Shown here: in pieces, positions 17,652 through 27,588 of the stretch
How the letters are laid out: each line of letters begins with the position of its first letter
Numbering within the stretch: position 1 is the first letter of the stretch
NCBI RefSeq assembly: GCF_000146285.1
Contig: NZ_GL385912.1
Coordinates: 317,777 to 381,776 of the forward strand
Direction: 5' to 3'
DNA length: 64,000 bases
DNA from: Mobiluncus curtisii subsp. curtisii ATCC 35241
Lineage (GTDB): Bacteria > Actinomycetota > Actinomycetes > Actinomycetales > Actinomycetaceae
Made by a program: the position numbers and the translations under genes
Notes under the pieces: generated by a model
What the model was told of the DNA's origin: nothing
The model's database searches: none
Seen by the model: only the letters and a program-made list of their open reading frames with translations

Positions 17652-18365
17652 ATGGCTAAGAAAAGTAACACTGTGACCGGGGGCGACGCATCCGGCAAGA
17701 AACGCAACATATTTCAGAATCTCAAGGACTCTTTCACCATCGTGAACCGGTCCTTCCCGTGGATTGTGTGGGCGATTTTGGCGACGCTGGTCGTGGCAGA
17801 AGCGTTAACCGTGTGGTACATGATTGTGGGCAAGCACTGGGTCATGGGCGCAATCACCATTGTTTTGGTGCTGATGGTCGTGCCGATGGCTTGGATTTCC
17901 GCGTTTTTGTCCCGCGCTATGCTGCGTCAGATTGAGGGGATGAAAGGCTGCGTTGGCGCGCTGCGCCAGCTGCTGCGCCGGTCCTGGTTTGCTGAGGAAG
18001 AGCCTGTGGCGGTCAATAAGGATCAAGATTTGGTATGGCGTTTCGTGGGTCCCCGCGGGATTTTCCTGGTTAGTGAAGGACCGCACTCTCGCGCCAGCAA
18101 GCTGCTCAACGATGAGACGAAAAAGACCACGCGAGTCGTCGCGCAGGTGCCGGTACACGCCGTAGAGTGCGGCACCGAAGATGGTCAGGTTCGCCTGGAA
18201 CACTTGATGAAAACCATGTATAAAGCTCCACGCGCTTTGAATCGAAATGAGATTCCCGCAGTACAAAAACGACTGCTGGCGATTCACCGCAATCAGGGAC
18301 TGCCGATCCCCAAGGGAATTGACCCTTACCGAGTTCGCCCTAATCGGCGCGCTTTGTACGGATAA
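17652..18365 (+). CDS. DUF4191-type conserved actinobacterial membrane protein
   Basis: 237 residues from ATG 17652, chosen because AAAGG lies directly upstream; an in-frame ATG at 17601 is less likely. Two transmembrane helices (about 30-50 and 56-78) are preceded by a basic N-terminus and followed by a cytoplasmic domain with GFLV-type segment FVGPRGIFLVSEGP. The family is widespread in actinobacteria and usually sits just after lipA/lipB. Here those lipoate genes are missing and the kinase-like gene lies next to it instead. Function unknown. Confidence 0.8.
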   Translation: MAKKSNTVTGGDASGKKRNIFQNLKDSFTIVNRSFPWIVWAILATLVVAEALTVWYMIVGKHWVMGAITIVLVLMVVPMAWISAFLSRAMLRQIEGMKGCVGALRQLLRRSWFAEEEPVAVNKDQDLVWRFVGPRGIFLVSEGPHSRASKLLNDETKKTTRVVAQVPVHAVECGTEDGQVRLEHLMKTMYKAPRALNRNEIPAVQKRLLAIHRNQGLPIPKGIDPYRVRPNRRALYG

Positions 18366-18512
18366 AATTTATCCACCACTATCACAGACATGCGGGATGA
18401 AAAACTGTTACAATTTCTGAATTTTTTATGCGCGGGGATTTGCATAAAGTTGCACAGCTCTGTAAATTTATACCGATAGTTTATTTACACGACCGTCAAC
18501 AAGGAGAATCTC

Positions 18513-19448
18513 ATGCGTCGTCTTTCCGTTGCTATGCTTCTAGCTGCAGCCTCTTTGGGCTTAGCCGGATGCTCCACCGCTTCTACCGGAAATGCCGGCG
18601 GTGACGATGCTAATAATCCGCAACCCAGCGCCGCCCCCACTTTTGATTTTTCAACGATAAAGCCTGACCCCAAGGTCGAGGCGATGGTTCCCGCCGAGGT
18701 AAAGGAACGCGGCGTGCTCCGCAACGGCGCTTCTACCAGCTACGCTCCGGCGGAATTCTTGCTGGATGACGGCACCACCCCCACCGGCTATGAAGTAGAC
18801 ATGGTAAAAGCTATCGCCCTGACAATGGGTCTGGATGACGGCACCACCACTACCGAAGCGTTCGGCGCTCTGCTGCCCAAGATTGGCACGACTTACGATT
18901 TGGGGGCATCTTCGTTCACGGTTACACCGGAGCGCGTCGCAAACTATGACATGCTGGCTTACATGCGTATGGGTTCCCTATTTGCGGTGGCAAAGGGCAA
19001 CCCGCAGGGCTTTGACCCCAAGGACATCTGTGGCAAAACCGTCGGAGTGCAGACCGGCACCCTGCAGGAAACTGAGCTGTTGCCGAAACTGAGCAAGCAG
19101 TGTGAAGCCAGCGGCAAACCGCCGGTAGACATCCAAAAAGAAGAGCTGCTGTCCAATGTATTCCCGAAAGTCATCTCGGGTCAGTATCAGGCTATGCTAG
19201 CCGATGATCCGGTCACGTCTTACTACGTGAAACAAACCCGCGGTCAGATGGAGCAAATTGGTCAGATTCTCGACCCTAGCCCCATCGGGATTGTGGTAGA
19301 TAACAAAAATCAACAACTGTCCGCCGCGATTAAAGCGGCGATGGATTCCCTGCTGGCATCAGGAAAAATGCGGGAAATCATGGATAACTATGGCGCTGGC
19401 GCAGGCTTGTACGACGCGGTGGAGCTGAAAACTTCCGAGGCGAAATAA
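18513..19448 (+). CDS. Amino-acid ABC transporter substrate-binding lipoprotein
   Basis: A 311-residue family-3 solute-binding protein. The N-terminus is a lipoprotein signal with lipobox LGLAGC (Cys20), followed by a Gly/Asn-rich tether. The binding domain begins near residue 70 (RGVLRNGASTSYAPAEF, then GYEVDMVKAIALTMGL) and includes GKTVGVQTGTLQE and the typical late AIKAAMDSLLASGKMREIMDNYG. AAGGAG precedes the ATG. It heads a three-gene transporter unit; the substrate is probably a polar amino acid, not determinable here. Confidence 0.9.
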   Translation: MRRLSVAMLLAAASLGLAGCSTASTGNAGGDDANNPQPSAAPTFDFSTIKPDPKVEAMVPAEVKERGVLRNGASTSYAPAEFLLDDGTTPTGYEVDMVKAIALTMGLDDGTTTTEAFGALLPKIGTTYDLGASSFTVTPERVANYDMLAYMRMGSLFAVAKGNPQGFDPKDICGKTVGVQTGTLQETELLPKLSKQCEASGKPPVDIQKEELLSNVFPKVISGQYQAMLADDPVTSYYVKQTRGQMEQIGQILDPSPIGIVVDNKNQQLSAAIKAAMDSLLASGKMREIMDNYGAGAGLYDAVELKTSEAK

Positions 19449-19555
19449 CCCCTCAGCTCGCAGTCTTTGACGTTTCACTTTCCGATTCGGGGAGTCCGTC
19501 CGAGAACTACATCGGCGAGACTGAGCAGCCCAAGACATCAAAAGGACGATAACGC

Positions 19556-20479
19556 ATGAGCGAAGAAGACCTGAAATTCAACCATCCACGACCGGTATTC
19601 CGTTTAAGCAGATGGGTCAGCGTGGCAGTGGTCGCGCTGGTAGTGCTCGGACTGGTCAACTCCCTTCTCACCAATCCCAACTACCATTGGGAGATGGTGC
19701 GAGAGTATCTGACGCACCCGAACTTGATTAAAGGAATCGGCTTCACTCTGGCACTGACGATAGGAGCGATGACAATCGGCGTCACCCTCGCTATTACCAT
19801 GGCAGTGATGCGCCAGTCCCCGAACCCGGTGTTGAAGGGCGTTGCCTGGTTCTATATCTGGTTCTTCCGCGGCACTCCCGTATATACCCAGTTAATCTTT
19901 TGGGGCTTGCTGCCGACGCTGTACCCCATGATTACCCTGGGGATTCCTTTCGGACCGCAACTGTTTGCAGTGGAAACGAAGCTGGTGCTAAACATGTTCT
20001 GGTCAGCCATGCTGGGGCTAGGACTGAACGAGGGCGCTTACTTAGCTGAAATTGTGCGCGCTGGGCTAAACTCGGTGAATCCGGGACAGTGGGAGGCTGC
20101 TACCGCTCTGGGCATGAAGCGCAGCATGATTTTGCGTCGCATCGTCATTCCCCAAGCTATGCGCGTCATTGTCCCGCCCACTGGCAACGAAACGATTTCG
20201 ATGTTAAAGACCACTTCCCTGGTTTCGGTGGTGCCGTTTACTTTGGAGCTGAACTTCCAGGCTCAAAACTTGGGACGCCTCACTTTCATGCCGGTGCCGA
20301 TGATGATTTGCGCTGCGATTTGGTACCTGCTCATCACCTCGATTTTGATGGTGGGTCAGTACTACCTTGAGAAATACTTTGGCAAGGGTTTTAACACGCA
20401 GCAGTCCCCCACCTCATCGCGTAGCAAGTCTCTGAGCGCGGTTCCGGCAACGAAAACTCTATTGGATGTGAAATCGTGA
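19556..20479 (+). CDS. Amino-acid ABC transporter permease
   Basis: A 307-residue integral membrane protein of the HisM/GlnP type, with several transmembrane helices from about residue 20 onward. The EAA loop contacting the ATPase is clear: [20 protein letters not shown], preceded by [23 protein letters not shown] lies upstream of the ATG. The 107-nt gap to the binding protein contains no strong hairpin. It overlaps the ATPase gene by 4 nt (GTGA). Confidence 0.92.
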   Translation: MSEEDLKFNHPRPVFRLSRWVSVAVVALVVLGLVNSLLTNPNYHWEMVREYLTHPNLIKGIGFTLALTIGAMTIGVTLAITMAVMRQSPNPVLKGVAWFYIWFFRGTPVYTQLIFWGLLPTLYPMITLGIPFGPQLFAVETKLVLNMFWSAMLGLGLNEGAYLAEIVRAGLNSVNPGQWEAATALGMKRSMILRRIVIPQAMRVIVPPTGNETISMLKTTSLVSVVPFTLELNFQAQNLGRLTFMPVPMMICAAIWYLLITSILMVGQYYLEKYFGKGFNTQQSPTSSRSKSLSAVPATKTLLDVKS

Positions 20480-21414
20480 GTAATGAGCTGATGCCAAACA
20501 ATCCTCTAGACAGTAAAGATCCTGATGGTATCATCGATACTTTCCCGGATTTACGGCCGGGTAATCACATTCCCGCCCCTGCTGACGTGGTGGGGACCAT
20601 GGTGGCTTTACGCGATGTCCACAAGTACTTTGGTCACCTGCACGTGTTAAAGGGTATTAACCTGGACATTCACAAGGGCGAGGTGTGCGTTCTCATCGGG
20701 CCCTCCGGTTCTGGTAAATCTACAGTTTTGCGCTGCATCAATCAGCTGGAAACTATCACTTCCGGACGAATTTACCTGGACGGAGAGCTGTTGGGCATGT
20801 CCGAGGAAAAAGCTCCCCTGCCGGGACGGAGACGCTCGTGGTACTTAAAGACCGGCGCTTTGACTGAACGGAACACGGTGCTGCGCGAGCTACCTGATGA
20901 AATCGTGTCCGCTCAACGGGAACGTATCGGCATGGTATTTCAGCGTTTCAACCTGTTTCCTCACAAAACTGCTCTCGAAAACGTCATGGAGGCCCCGGTT
21001 CACGTCTTGAAGAAACCACGTGATGAGGCTGCCGAGCAGGCAAAAGCGCTGCTGGATCGGGTTGGTCTGGGAGATCGCATGGACCACTACCCGTCCCAGC
21101 TGTCCGGCGGTCAGCAGCAGCGGGTGGCGATTGCCCGTGCTTTGGCGATGGATCCTGAACTGATGCTGTTCGATGAACCGACTTCCGCGCTCGATCCGGA
21201 ACTGGTCGGTGAAGTGCTGCAGGTTATGAAAGATTTGGCTCGGGACGGGATGACTATGCTGGTGGTGACCCACGAAATTGGCTTCGCCCGAGAGGTCGGT
21301 CACACTCTGGCCTTTATGGACGAGGGACAAATCATGGAAATGGGAAGCCCTATCGAGGTTTTGGACAATCCTCGCGAAGCGCGCACCCGCGAATTTGTCT
21401 CGAAGGTGTTATAG
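20476..21414 (+). CDS. Amino-acid ABC transporter ATP-binding protein
   Basis: A 312-residue ATPase. Walker A is [10 protein letters not shown], the Q-loop is [12 protein letters not shown], the signature is LSGGQQQR, Walker B is [12 protein letters not shown], and the switch His is in VTHE. About 30 extra residues lie between Walker A and the Q-loop ([18 protein letters not shown] onwards), with a longer N-terminal extension than the usual 240-residue proteins. It starts at GTG 20476 overlapping the permease stop, so it is translationally coupled. Its 3' end overlaps the convergent PAP2 gene by 6 nt. Confidence 0.94.
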   Translation: MSNELMPNNPLDSKDPDGIIDTFPDLRPGNHIPAPADVVGTMVALRDVHKYFGHLHVLKGINLDIHKGEVCVLIGPSGSGKSTVLRCINQLETITSGRIYLDGELLGMSEEKAPLPGRRRSWYLKTGALTERNTVLRELPDEIVSAQRERIGMVFQRFNLFPHKTALENVMEAPVHVLKKPRDEAAEQAKALLDRVGLGDRMDHYPSQLSGGQQQRVAIARALAMDPELMLFDEPTSALDPELVGEVLQVMKDLARDGMTMLVVTHEIGFAREVGHTLAFMDEGQIMEMGSPIEVLDNPREARTREFVSKVL

Positions 21415-22044
21415 GTTAAGCCACGCCTGAATCGGCTCGGTTCCGCCAGCTGCTGTCACTCCAAAACCTATGGTCAGCGATATTGCCGCGACCGGAATAG
21501 CAGTCAGCAAATCCACCACGGCGTGCTGCTTGGTGAACTGGGTAGCCAGAACAATAGCCACAGCTACCAAGACCGAGACGACTCGTAGCCACCAGGGCAT
21601 CTGCACTGTCACCACGGCGGTGAAAGCAATCATCATCGAGGTGGAACAGTGCAAGCTGGGGGCGCAATTGACCCCGCGGTAGCTCGTCTTGTACACCAGT
21701 GCCAACAAGCGTTCGGTCAGGCTTTGTCCCAATTCTTGACGCTGAAAAGTAGTGGGATACGCTAAATATGCTGCCACCGAAATGACTACGCAAAATATCC
21801 ACGCAATCTGGAACACCACCCAGTTTCCCGGTGAAAAAAAGTACAGCGAAATCGGGAAGAATACAATCAGCGGAAACCACAACACGTATGGATAGACGAA
21901 AGCGGGAATGCGCGGGATGTGCCGATCTAGACCGCATTGGGGATTATGAAACACGTGCTGGAAACGCTCTGAGCCAAAGTACAGGATACTCTGCAGCAGC
22001 AAGATTGCGGCTTGGATTAATATCAACTTGGTCAAGAGGTTCAC
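21409..22044 (-). CDS. PAP2-family membrane phosphatase
   Basis: A 211-residue protein with about five transmembrane helices. The late half has the split phosphatase motif APSLHCSTS and [10 protein letters not shown], with the two catalytic His and the Asp, in the spacing of the AUR1/PAP2-like branch. It probably acts on a lipid phosphate or an undecaprenyl/inositol-phosphate lipid at the membrane. It starts with GTG at 22044 and has only a weak ribosome binding site. The substrate is not inferable. Confidence 0.8.
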   Translation of the reverse strand: MNLLTKLILIQAAILLLQSILYFGSERFQHVFHNPQCGLDRHIPRIPAFVYPYVLWFPLIVFFPISLYFFSPGNWVVFQIAWIFCVVISVAAYLAYPTTFQRQELGQSLTERLLALVYKTSYRGVNCAPSLHCSTSMMIAFTAVVTVQMPWWLRVVSVLVAVAIVLATQFTKQHAVVDLLTAIPVAAISLTIGFGVTAAGGTEPIQAWLNL

Positions 22045-22106
22045 GGTTTAAGATCTTCTGTTTAGCAGTTTTGCGGGGCGAGCGTATCGAGTCTGACAGC
22101 GGTGGC

Positions 22107-22811
22107 TCAGCTAAGCAACACGGATTCCAGATGTTCGCGGGCTTCTTTGGAGGTGCGGGGTTTACCTCCGGGCACCACCGGCCAATCTTCCAGATGCCGA
22201 TCGGACCACAGTTCGGCTTTCCAGCCGGCAGTCGGGCTGCCAGTCGCCAACGTGAGGGAACAATTTTGGCAAGGGAACTGCGCCAATAGGTCAAGGGTCA
22301 ATCCCTCAATCCGGTTTGCGCCCCACACGCGCATAATTGCGCCGTGAATGACGACCGCTACGGTCGCTTCCGGATCATCCTCCAATCCGGCACACAGCCG
22401 CGCAATCCCCCGGTCGAAACGCGCTAAAGTTTCGGCACCAGATTCCGCTCCGGGCATCCGTCGCTCCAGGTCGCCAGTCACCCAACCGATAGCGGTATCG
22501 AGGTATTCTCGGGTGTCTTCGAGGGTCGTAGACATTTCCAGCGCGCCGGCTCGAACCTCACGCAAATCCGGATCTACCTGCAAGGGAATATTGAAAGCCT
22601 GTGCCAACGGCTCGGCAGTTTGGCGTGTTCGGAGGATGAAAGAGCAAGCCAAACGCTGCGGAGCCGACCCCACTAACTTGTGAAATTTATCAACCAAAGC
22701 CACCGCCTGTTCGCGCCCCGTGGCATTCAAGGGACGTCCCGGCCAAGCCGTGTCCAAAGCCCCTGAGAGGTTCGAGTCAGTTTCCCCATGACGAATCAAT
22801 ACCAGTCGCAA
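22107..22811 (-). CDS. Histidine phosphatase family protein (phosphoglycerate-mutase-like)
   Basis: 234 residues from TTG 22811, chosen because AAAGGA lies 6 nt before it and LRLVLIRHGETDSN then starts at the N-terminus as in the family. The RHG motif holds the phosphorylated His; the second His is in VVIHGAIM near the C-terminus. Members range from phosphoglycerate mutases to broad phosphatases such as CobC and acid phosphatases; the specific substrate cannot be read from the sequence. Confidence 0.85.
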   Translation of the reverse strand: MRLVLIRHGETDSNLSGALDTAWPGRPLNATGREQAVALVDKFHKLVGSAPQRLACSFILRTRQTAEPLAQAFNIPLQVDPDLREVRAGALEMSTTLEDTREYLDTAIGWVTGDLERRMPGAESGAETLARFDRGIARLCAGLEDDPEATVAVVIHGAIMRVWGANRIEGLTLDLLAQFPCQNCSLTLATGSPTAGWKAELWSDRHLEDWPVVPGGKPRTSKEAREHLESVLLS

Positions 22812-22928
22812 CGTTATTCCTTTCTGTGCCCATCCCACCTTAGCGCGTTTTCTCGTCTCAAGCTTATTTTGCTGAGTGGCTCTCAACAGGGTAGACCTGA
22901 TGATTCCCGCGGTGCCGTGAAGTGCAGG

Positions 22929-25900
22929 TTATTCATAAAAAATCTGTTCCACTACTCCGCGCGCCAGGCGCGCGGCGCGCATCCAGTCATCGGTTAAGTC
23001 TTGGTGCGTGCCCTCTGGGTAGCCCAACAGCGCCGCGGTGGTCACCAATAGGCGATCGACTGGCAACACATCGAGTTTTTTCCCGGTAGTCCGCCCTGAG
23101 CCCAACACGTTCGCTGCCCGAATAGACATTGCCATCATCCATGCAGTGCGCAAGATTTCCGCGTCCGAGGCAGGAATCAGCCCCGCGCTCACCGCTGCTC
23201 GCAGGGCGTCGCCGGTGGACACGCAGCGCAACCCGGGCACGGTGTGGGCATGACACATTTGCAATAATTGTACCGACCATTCCACGTCGGATAGTCCCCC
23301 CGGCCCCAGCTTAACGTGGCGTACTGCCGCCCCGGTCTTGCCCGCACCGGACACCTGACCGCCACCAATCCGTTCCGACTCCATCCGGGCTTTTAACCGG
23401 CGAATCTCTTTCAGTTCTTTATCCTCCGGCGGGGTGTCGAACCGCACCGGATCTACAATCTCGGCAAAATCTGTGCGCAAAGTCGATGAACCCACCACGG
23501 GACGCGCCCGCAGCAGGGCTTGACGCTCCCAAGCGCTAGCCCAGCGCGCATAATAATCCTTCAGCAAATCTAAGTCCTTGGACACAGCCCCGGAACGACC
23601 TTCGGGACGTAAATCAGTATCGACGCGCCAAGCACCGGCTTGGGACCCGCTCAAGATTGAACTGACGGTATTGACCAGGCTGGTCGCTTCCATCACGGCA
23701 CGCTTGCGAATTTCTGACGTGGCAGAGTCTGCCTCTGTCCCCACTACCGGCAAATCCGCCGGCGTTGCCCGCAAATATCCCCCTGCCGGATTGCCCGGCT
23801 CCTGCCACGGACGATAGTAAAACACCACGTCAGCATCAGAAGGGTAACCAGATTCACCACCGCCAAATCGACCCATCCCCACTATTAAGTGGTCCGCATA
23901 ATATCCAGCGGACGCTAAAGCGCGCGTCGCAGGACTCGCAAGCGCAACCTGCGCGGACGGTGGCTCCCCACCGCACTTGTGACCAGGTGCAGTCGGAGGC
24001 AGCTGCGCTTTGAGCTTCCGTAATGCCAGGTCGAAAGCCCCCGCGAGGACGGCTTCACCCACGTCAGTTAAACGCTGGGCGGTTCGCAGCGGGTCAATGC
24101 CTTGCAGCACGTCCACCATAGCTGCCCGCAACAGTTCCCGTCCGCGCACTGCCCGCAGCCGCGCGGCTTGCTTGTCCAAATCCGGTTGGCGCTCAAAAGT
24201 AGCCAGGATTTCGCGCTCGAGTTCCTCGCGTGTACGCCCGCGTAACTGAGACTCGTCATCAAGCCACTTAATAGCGTCTGGATTAGCGGGCAACAGACCC
24301 GCCACCAAAGGCGAAGACGACAGCAACCGGGTCAAACTCCGGGCAGCGGTACCCGAATCACGCAGCAAACCAAGATACCAATGCGTATCCCCCAAGGCAT
24401 CGGACACTTGCCGGAAAGCCAACAAACCGCCATCAGGATCCACCCCATCAGCAAGCCAATCCAGCAGCACCGGCAAGAGCTGGCGTTGAATCGCCGCCCG
24501 CCGACTCATTCCAGAAGTCAAAGCTTCAATATGTTCCAAAGCGCGCTTGGGGTCGCGGTAACCGATAGCTTGCAACCGGGATTGCGCGGCAACACTGTCC
24601 AAAGCCGCTACCCCCGCTGACAGTTTCGCCATCGCAGGCAGCAACGGGCGGTAGTAAATCTCCTCGTGCAGTCCCCGAACCTTGTGCCGCACTTCCTGCC
24701 AAGCCTGAGTCAGTTTCGCCCCCTCAGAAAACCGCGTCACATCAATAGAGCGCGCGACCCTCCGCAGCTGAGCATCCTGGGGAAACAGGTGCGTGCGGCG
24801 CATTCGGTCCAGCTGGGTGCGATGCTCAATGACCCGCAGGAACCGGTAATAGTCAGCCATTTCTTCGCCCTGGTCGCGACCTATGTAGCCTCCAGCAATG
24901 AGGGCTTGTAAAGCGTCCAAGGTTCCGCGCACCCGCAGGCTCTCATCGACCCTGCCGTGCACCAGCTGCAACAGCTGTACCGTAAACTCCACATCACGCA
25001 GCCCCCCGGTGCCGAGTTTAATTTCCCGGCCTGCCTTTTTCGGATCCAGCAGCTTTTCTACCCGCCGCCGCATAGCTCGGGTATCTTCCACGAAACCTTC
25101 GCGTTCTACCGCGGACCACACAAAAGGACGGATGGTGCTCAGGTAACGGGCGCCCAGTTCCCGGTCCCCTGCTGCCGGGCGAGCCTTCAGCAGTGCCTGA
25201 AATTCCCAAGTCTTTGCCCAACGCTGGTAATAATCCAGGTGAGATTCCAGATTACGCACCAGCGCGCCATCCTTGCCCTCGGGACGCAGCGCGGCATCCA
25301 AAATCCACAGTGCCGGTTCCGGTCCAGTCGCAGAACAATAGGAACCGAGCGCCTGCGCCATCGCGGTGGCACGCCGATTTACCTCGGCGGGGTCCAGGTC
25401 GGCATCCTCCTGGGCTTGCCCCACATAAATAACATCGACGTCGGAAATATAGTTCAGCTCCCGCGCCCCGGTCTTTCCCATTGCCACCACGCTAAAAGCA
25501 ATCAGACCCTCCGGGTCATGATCGCGGCGAGCTAATGCCAGACTCGCCTCTAGCGCGGCATCGACCAGGTCGCTGATGCGCCGGGAAGTCGCTTGAAACT
25601 CAGCCTTGGCGGCTGTTTCTCCCGCGTGAGCCAGGTCCTCCGCAGCCAGTTGCGCCAGCAGCGCGTAGTAAACCCGCCGCAGTTCCAAGTCGTGAGCTTG
25701 CGGGTCAGCGACCCAGCACGGGTTTTTGACCGTACCCAGATTCTTTGCCCCTACCGCGCGAAGCAGCCGTGCCGAGTAAGTCTCCGGTTCAGGCTCCTGT
25801 TCCAGGAGTTCAAGGGCTGCCGGGTGCGTCGCCAGGTAACTGGCAAAGAATTCAGACGCCCCCAGCAGCTGCAATGTGCGGTTTCCAATTTGGCGCACAC

Positions 25901-26129
25901 TCAGCGTCTCGGTAATGCCCGACGGGTGGGCGGCATCCTCAGAAAAAATTCGATCCAAACCCAACAGCACCAGGTCAGGGTCCGCTGTCTGACCGAGATT
26001 CTCGATGAGTTGCGGGATGTACACCTGGGGAGCTGCCTGCGTGATGGCAGTCAACCGGGTCTTGGCACGCTCGACGTCTTCCACCCCGGAGGTTAGCAGC
26101 GCCACCGTCTCGGAATACTCTCGAGCCAT
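22929..26129 (-). CDS. glnE: Bifunctional glutamine synthetase adenylyltransferase/adenylyl-removing enzyme
   Basis: A 1066-residue enzyme that attaches AMP to glutamine synthetase when nitrogen is plentiful and removes it when scarce. Two nucleotidyltransferase modules are seen: the N-terminal one with ELNYISDVDVIYVG near 230, and the C-terminal one with MGRFGGGESGYPSDADVVFYY near 745. Each is followed by a GlnD-like helical segment (LGTGGLRDVEFTVQLLQL and LGPGGLSDVEWSVQLLQM). The length fits actinobacterial GlnE. GGGAGA precedes the ATG. It lies 55 nt after a glutamine synthetase gene. Confidence 0.95.
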   Translation of the reverse strand: MAREYSETVALLTSGVEDVERAKTRLTAITQAAPQVYIPQLIENLGQTADPDLVLLGLDRIFSEDAAHPSGITETLSVRQIGNRTLQLLGASEFFASYLATHPAALELLEQEPEPETYSARLLRAVGAKNLGTVKNPCWVADPQAHDLELRRVYYALLAQLAAEDLAHAGETAAKAEFQATSRRISDLVDAALEASLALARRDHDPEGLIAFSVVAMGKTGARELNYISDVDVIYVGQAQEDADLDPAEVNRRATAMAQALGSYCSATGPEPALWILDAALRPEGKDGALVRNLESHLDYYQRWAKTWEFQALLKARPAAGDRELGARYLSTIRPFVWSAVEREGFVEDTRAMRRRVEKLLDPKKAGREIKLGTGGLRDVEFTVQLLQLVHGRVDESLRVRGTLDALQALIAGGYIGRDQGEEMADYYRFLRVIEHRTQLDRMRRTHLFPQDAQLRRVARSIDVTRFSEGAKLTQAWQEVRHKVRGLHEEIYYRPLLPAMAKLSAGVAALDSVAAQSRLQAIGYRDPKRALEHIEALTSGMSRRAAIQRQLLPVLLDWLADGVDPDGGLLAFRQVSDALGDTHWYLGLLRDSGTAARSLTRLLSSSPLVAGLLPANPDAIKWLDDESQLRGRTREELEREILATFERQPDLDKQAARLRAVRGRELLRAAMVDVLQGIDPLRTAQRLTDVGEAVLAGAFDLALRKLKAQLPPTAPGHKCGGEPPSAQVALASPATRALASAGYYADHLIVGMGRFGGGESGYPSDADVVFYYRPWQEPGNPAGGYLRATPADLPVVGTEADSATSEIRKRAVMEATSLVNTVSSILSGSQAGAWRVDTDLRPEGRSGAVSKDLDLLKDYYARWASAWERQALLRARPVVGSSTLRTDFAEIVDPVRFDTPPEDKELKEIRRLKARMESERIGGGQVSGAGKTGAAVRHVKLGPGGLSDVEWSVQLLQMCHAHTVPGLRCVSTGDALRAAVSAGLIPASDAEILRTAWMMAMSIRAANVLGSGRTTGKKLDVLPVDRLLVTTAALLGYPEGTHQDLTDDWMRAARLARGVVEQIFYE

Positions 26130-26184
26130 TCTCTCCCTTTCAGCCCCACAGTCCCCACCGCCGCGGGGGAACCATTGGCATGGA

Positions 26185-27528
26185 CTAATGCAAATGCAGC
26201 AACAAGCGTTTCTCTTGTTCCGTCACCTGGTGGCGGTACTCGGTCCATTCCGCCAGCCGCGTGCGCAACACGTAATCAAAGACTTCTTCACCCAGGACCG
26301 CCGGCACCAACTCGGAATCTTGCAGATAGCGAATCGCGTCTTCCAAAGAACGCGGCAGAGTCTCGATGCCGTAGGCTTTCCGTTCCGCATCGCTCATCTC
26401 CCACACGTTGTCCTCGGCTTCTTCGGGCAGTTCCATGCGCTGTTCAATTCCTTTTAGCCCCGCTTCGATAATCAGGGCAAACCCCAGGTATGGGTTCATC
26501 GCGGGGTCGGGAGCACGGTACTCGACCCTGGTGTAAGTGTGCAGACCTGGCTTGTGATCTGCCACACGTATCAGAGCGGAAGGATTATGGTGCCCCCAGC
26601 AGACGAAAGCTGGCGCCTCATCCCCGCCCCACAGTCGCTTATACGAGTTCACATGCTGATTGACAATGGCAGAGATTTCCTTGGCATAGTGCAGCAGACC
26701 GGCGGTGAACTGGCGTCCCACAATGGACAGATGGTCAGCGGCGGCAGGATCATAAAACGCATTTTGGTCGCCCTCCCACAGCGAAAAATGCACGTGCATC
26801 CCGTTACCGGGAAAATCAATATCCGGTTTAGGCATAAACGTCGCCAGCAGACCTTTGACTTCTGCCAGGTCCTCTACCGCTTCACGCGTAGTCACCAGAT
26901 TATCCGCACAAGACAGGGCATCGACGGAACGCAAGTCGATTTCGTTTTGTCCGGGACCCCCCTCGTGATGGGAAAACTCAACCGAAATGCCGCACTCTTC
27001 CAGCATCCGCACTGCCCACCGACGAAAGGCGTTGCCCGGACCTGCAGAAACGTGATCGAAGTAACCGCCCTGGTCCACCGGGCGCAGGCGCTCCTCCAAA
27101 CTGCTGGGCTGTTTGAACAGGTAAAACTCGATTTCGGGATGCGTGTAGGGCACGAATCCCAGCGCTTGAGCCCGTTTCATGGTGCGTTCCAGCACGTAGC
27201 GAGGGTCGGAATGCGAACGGGTCCCGTCCGGGTTGTACACGTCACAGAACATCCTCCCGATAGTGTCCTCCGAGATGTCCGCGAGCTGGGGCATAATCTG
27301 AAACGTTGTGGCATCGGGGAACAGCAACATATCTGATTCCGCCACGCGGGTGAAACCTTCCACGGAAGATCCGTCAAAAGCCACTCCTTCTGTAAAGGCT
27401 CGTTCCAGTTCTACCGGCGCAATCGTGACAGATTTCAAGACACCCAACACATCGGTGAACATGAGACGCACATATTTCACGTCGCGTTCCCCCACCTGCC
27501 GAATCACGTCTTCTTGGCGAGAATCCAA
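26185..27528 (-). CDS. glnA: Glutamine synthetase, type I (GlnA2-like)
   Basis: 447 residues. It ligates ammonia to glutamate with ATP. Seen are FDGSSVEGF, the Glu/His metal ligands in HPEIEFYLF and GNGMHVHFSLW, NSYKRLWGGDEAP, and RVEYRAPDPAMNPYL. The region aligned to the adenylylation loop reads DNVWEMSDAER, with Trp where GlnE-regulated enzymes have the target Tyr (NLYDLPPEE). It starts at TTG 27528 with GGGAG upstream. It is adjacent to glnE, as in other actinobacteria. Confidence 0.94.
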   Translation of the reverse strand: MDSRQEDVIRQVGERDVKYVRLMFTDVLGVLKSVTIAPVELERAFTEGVAFDGSSVEGFTRVAESDMLLFPDATTFQIMPQLADISEDTIGRMFCDVYNPDGTRSHSDPRYVLERTMKRAQALGFVPYTHPEIEFYLFKQPSSLEERLRPVDQGGYFDHVSAGPGNAFRRWAVRMLEECGISVEFSHHEGGPGQNEIDLRSVDALSCADNLVTTREAVEDLAEVKGLLATFMPKPDIDFPGNGMHVHFSLWEGDQNAFYDPAAADHLSIVGRQFTAGLLHYAKEISAIVNQHVNSYKRLWGGDEAPAFVCWGHHNPSALIRVADHKPGLHTYTRVEYRAPDPAMNPYLGFALIIEAGLKGIEQRMELPEEAEDNVWEMSDAERKAYGIETLPRSLEDAIRYLQDSELVPAVLGEEVFDYVLRTRLAEWTEYRHQVTEQEKRLLLHLH

Positions 27529-27588
27529 GGTTTTCTCCCTTTCAATAGTCTGTTCCGGGGTTTTCCCGGATGTTCAAAGTGTCCCGGT

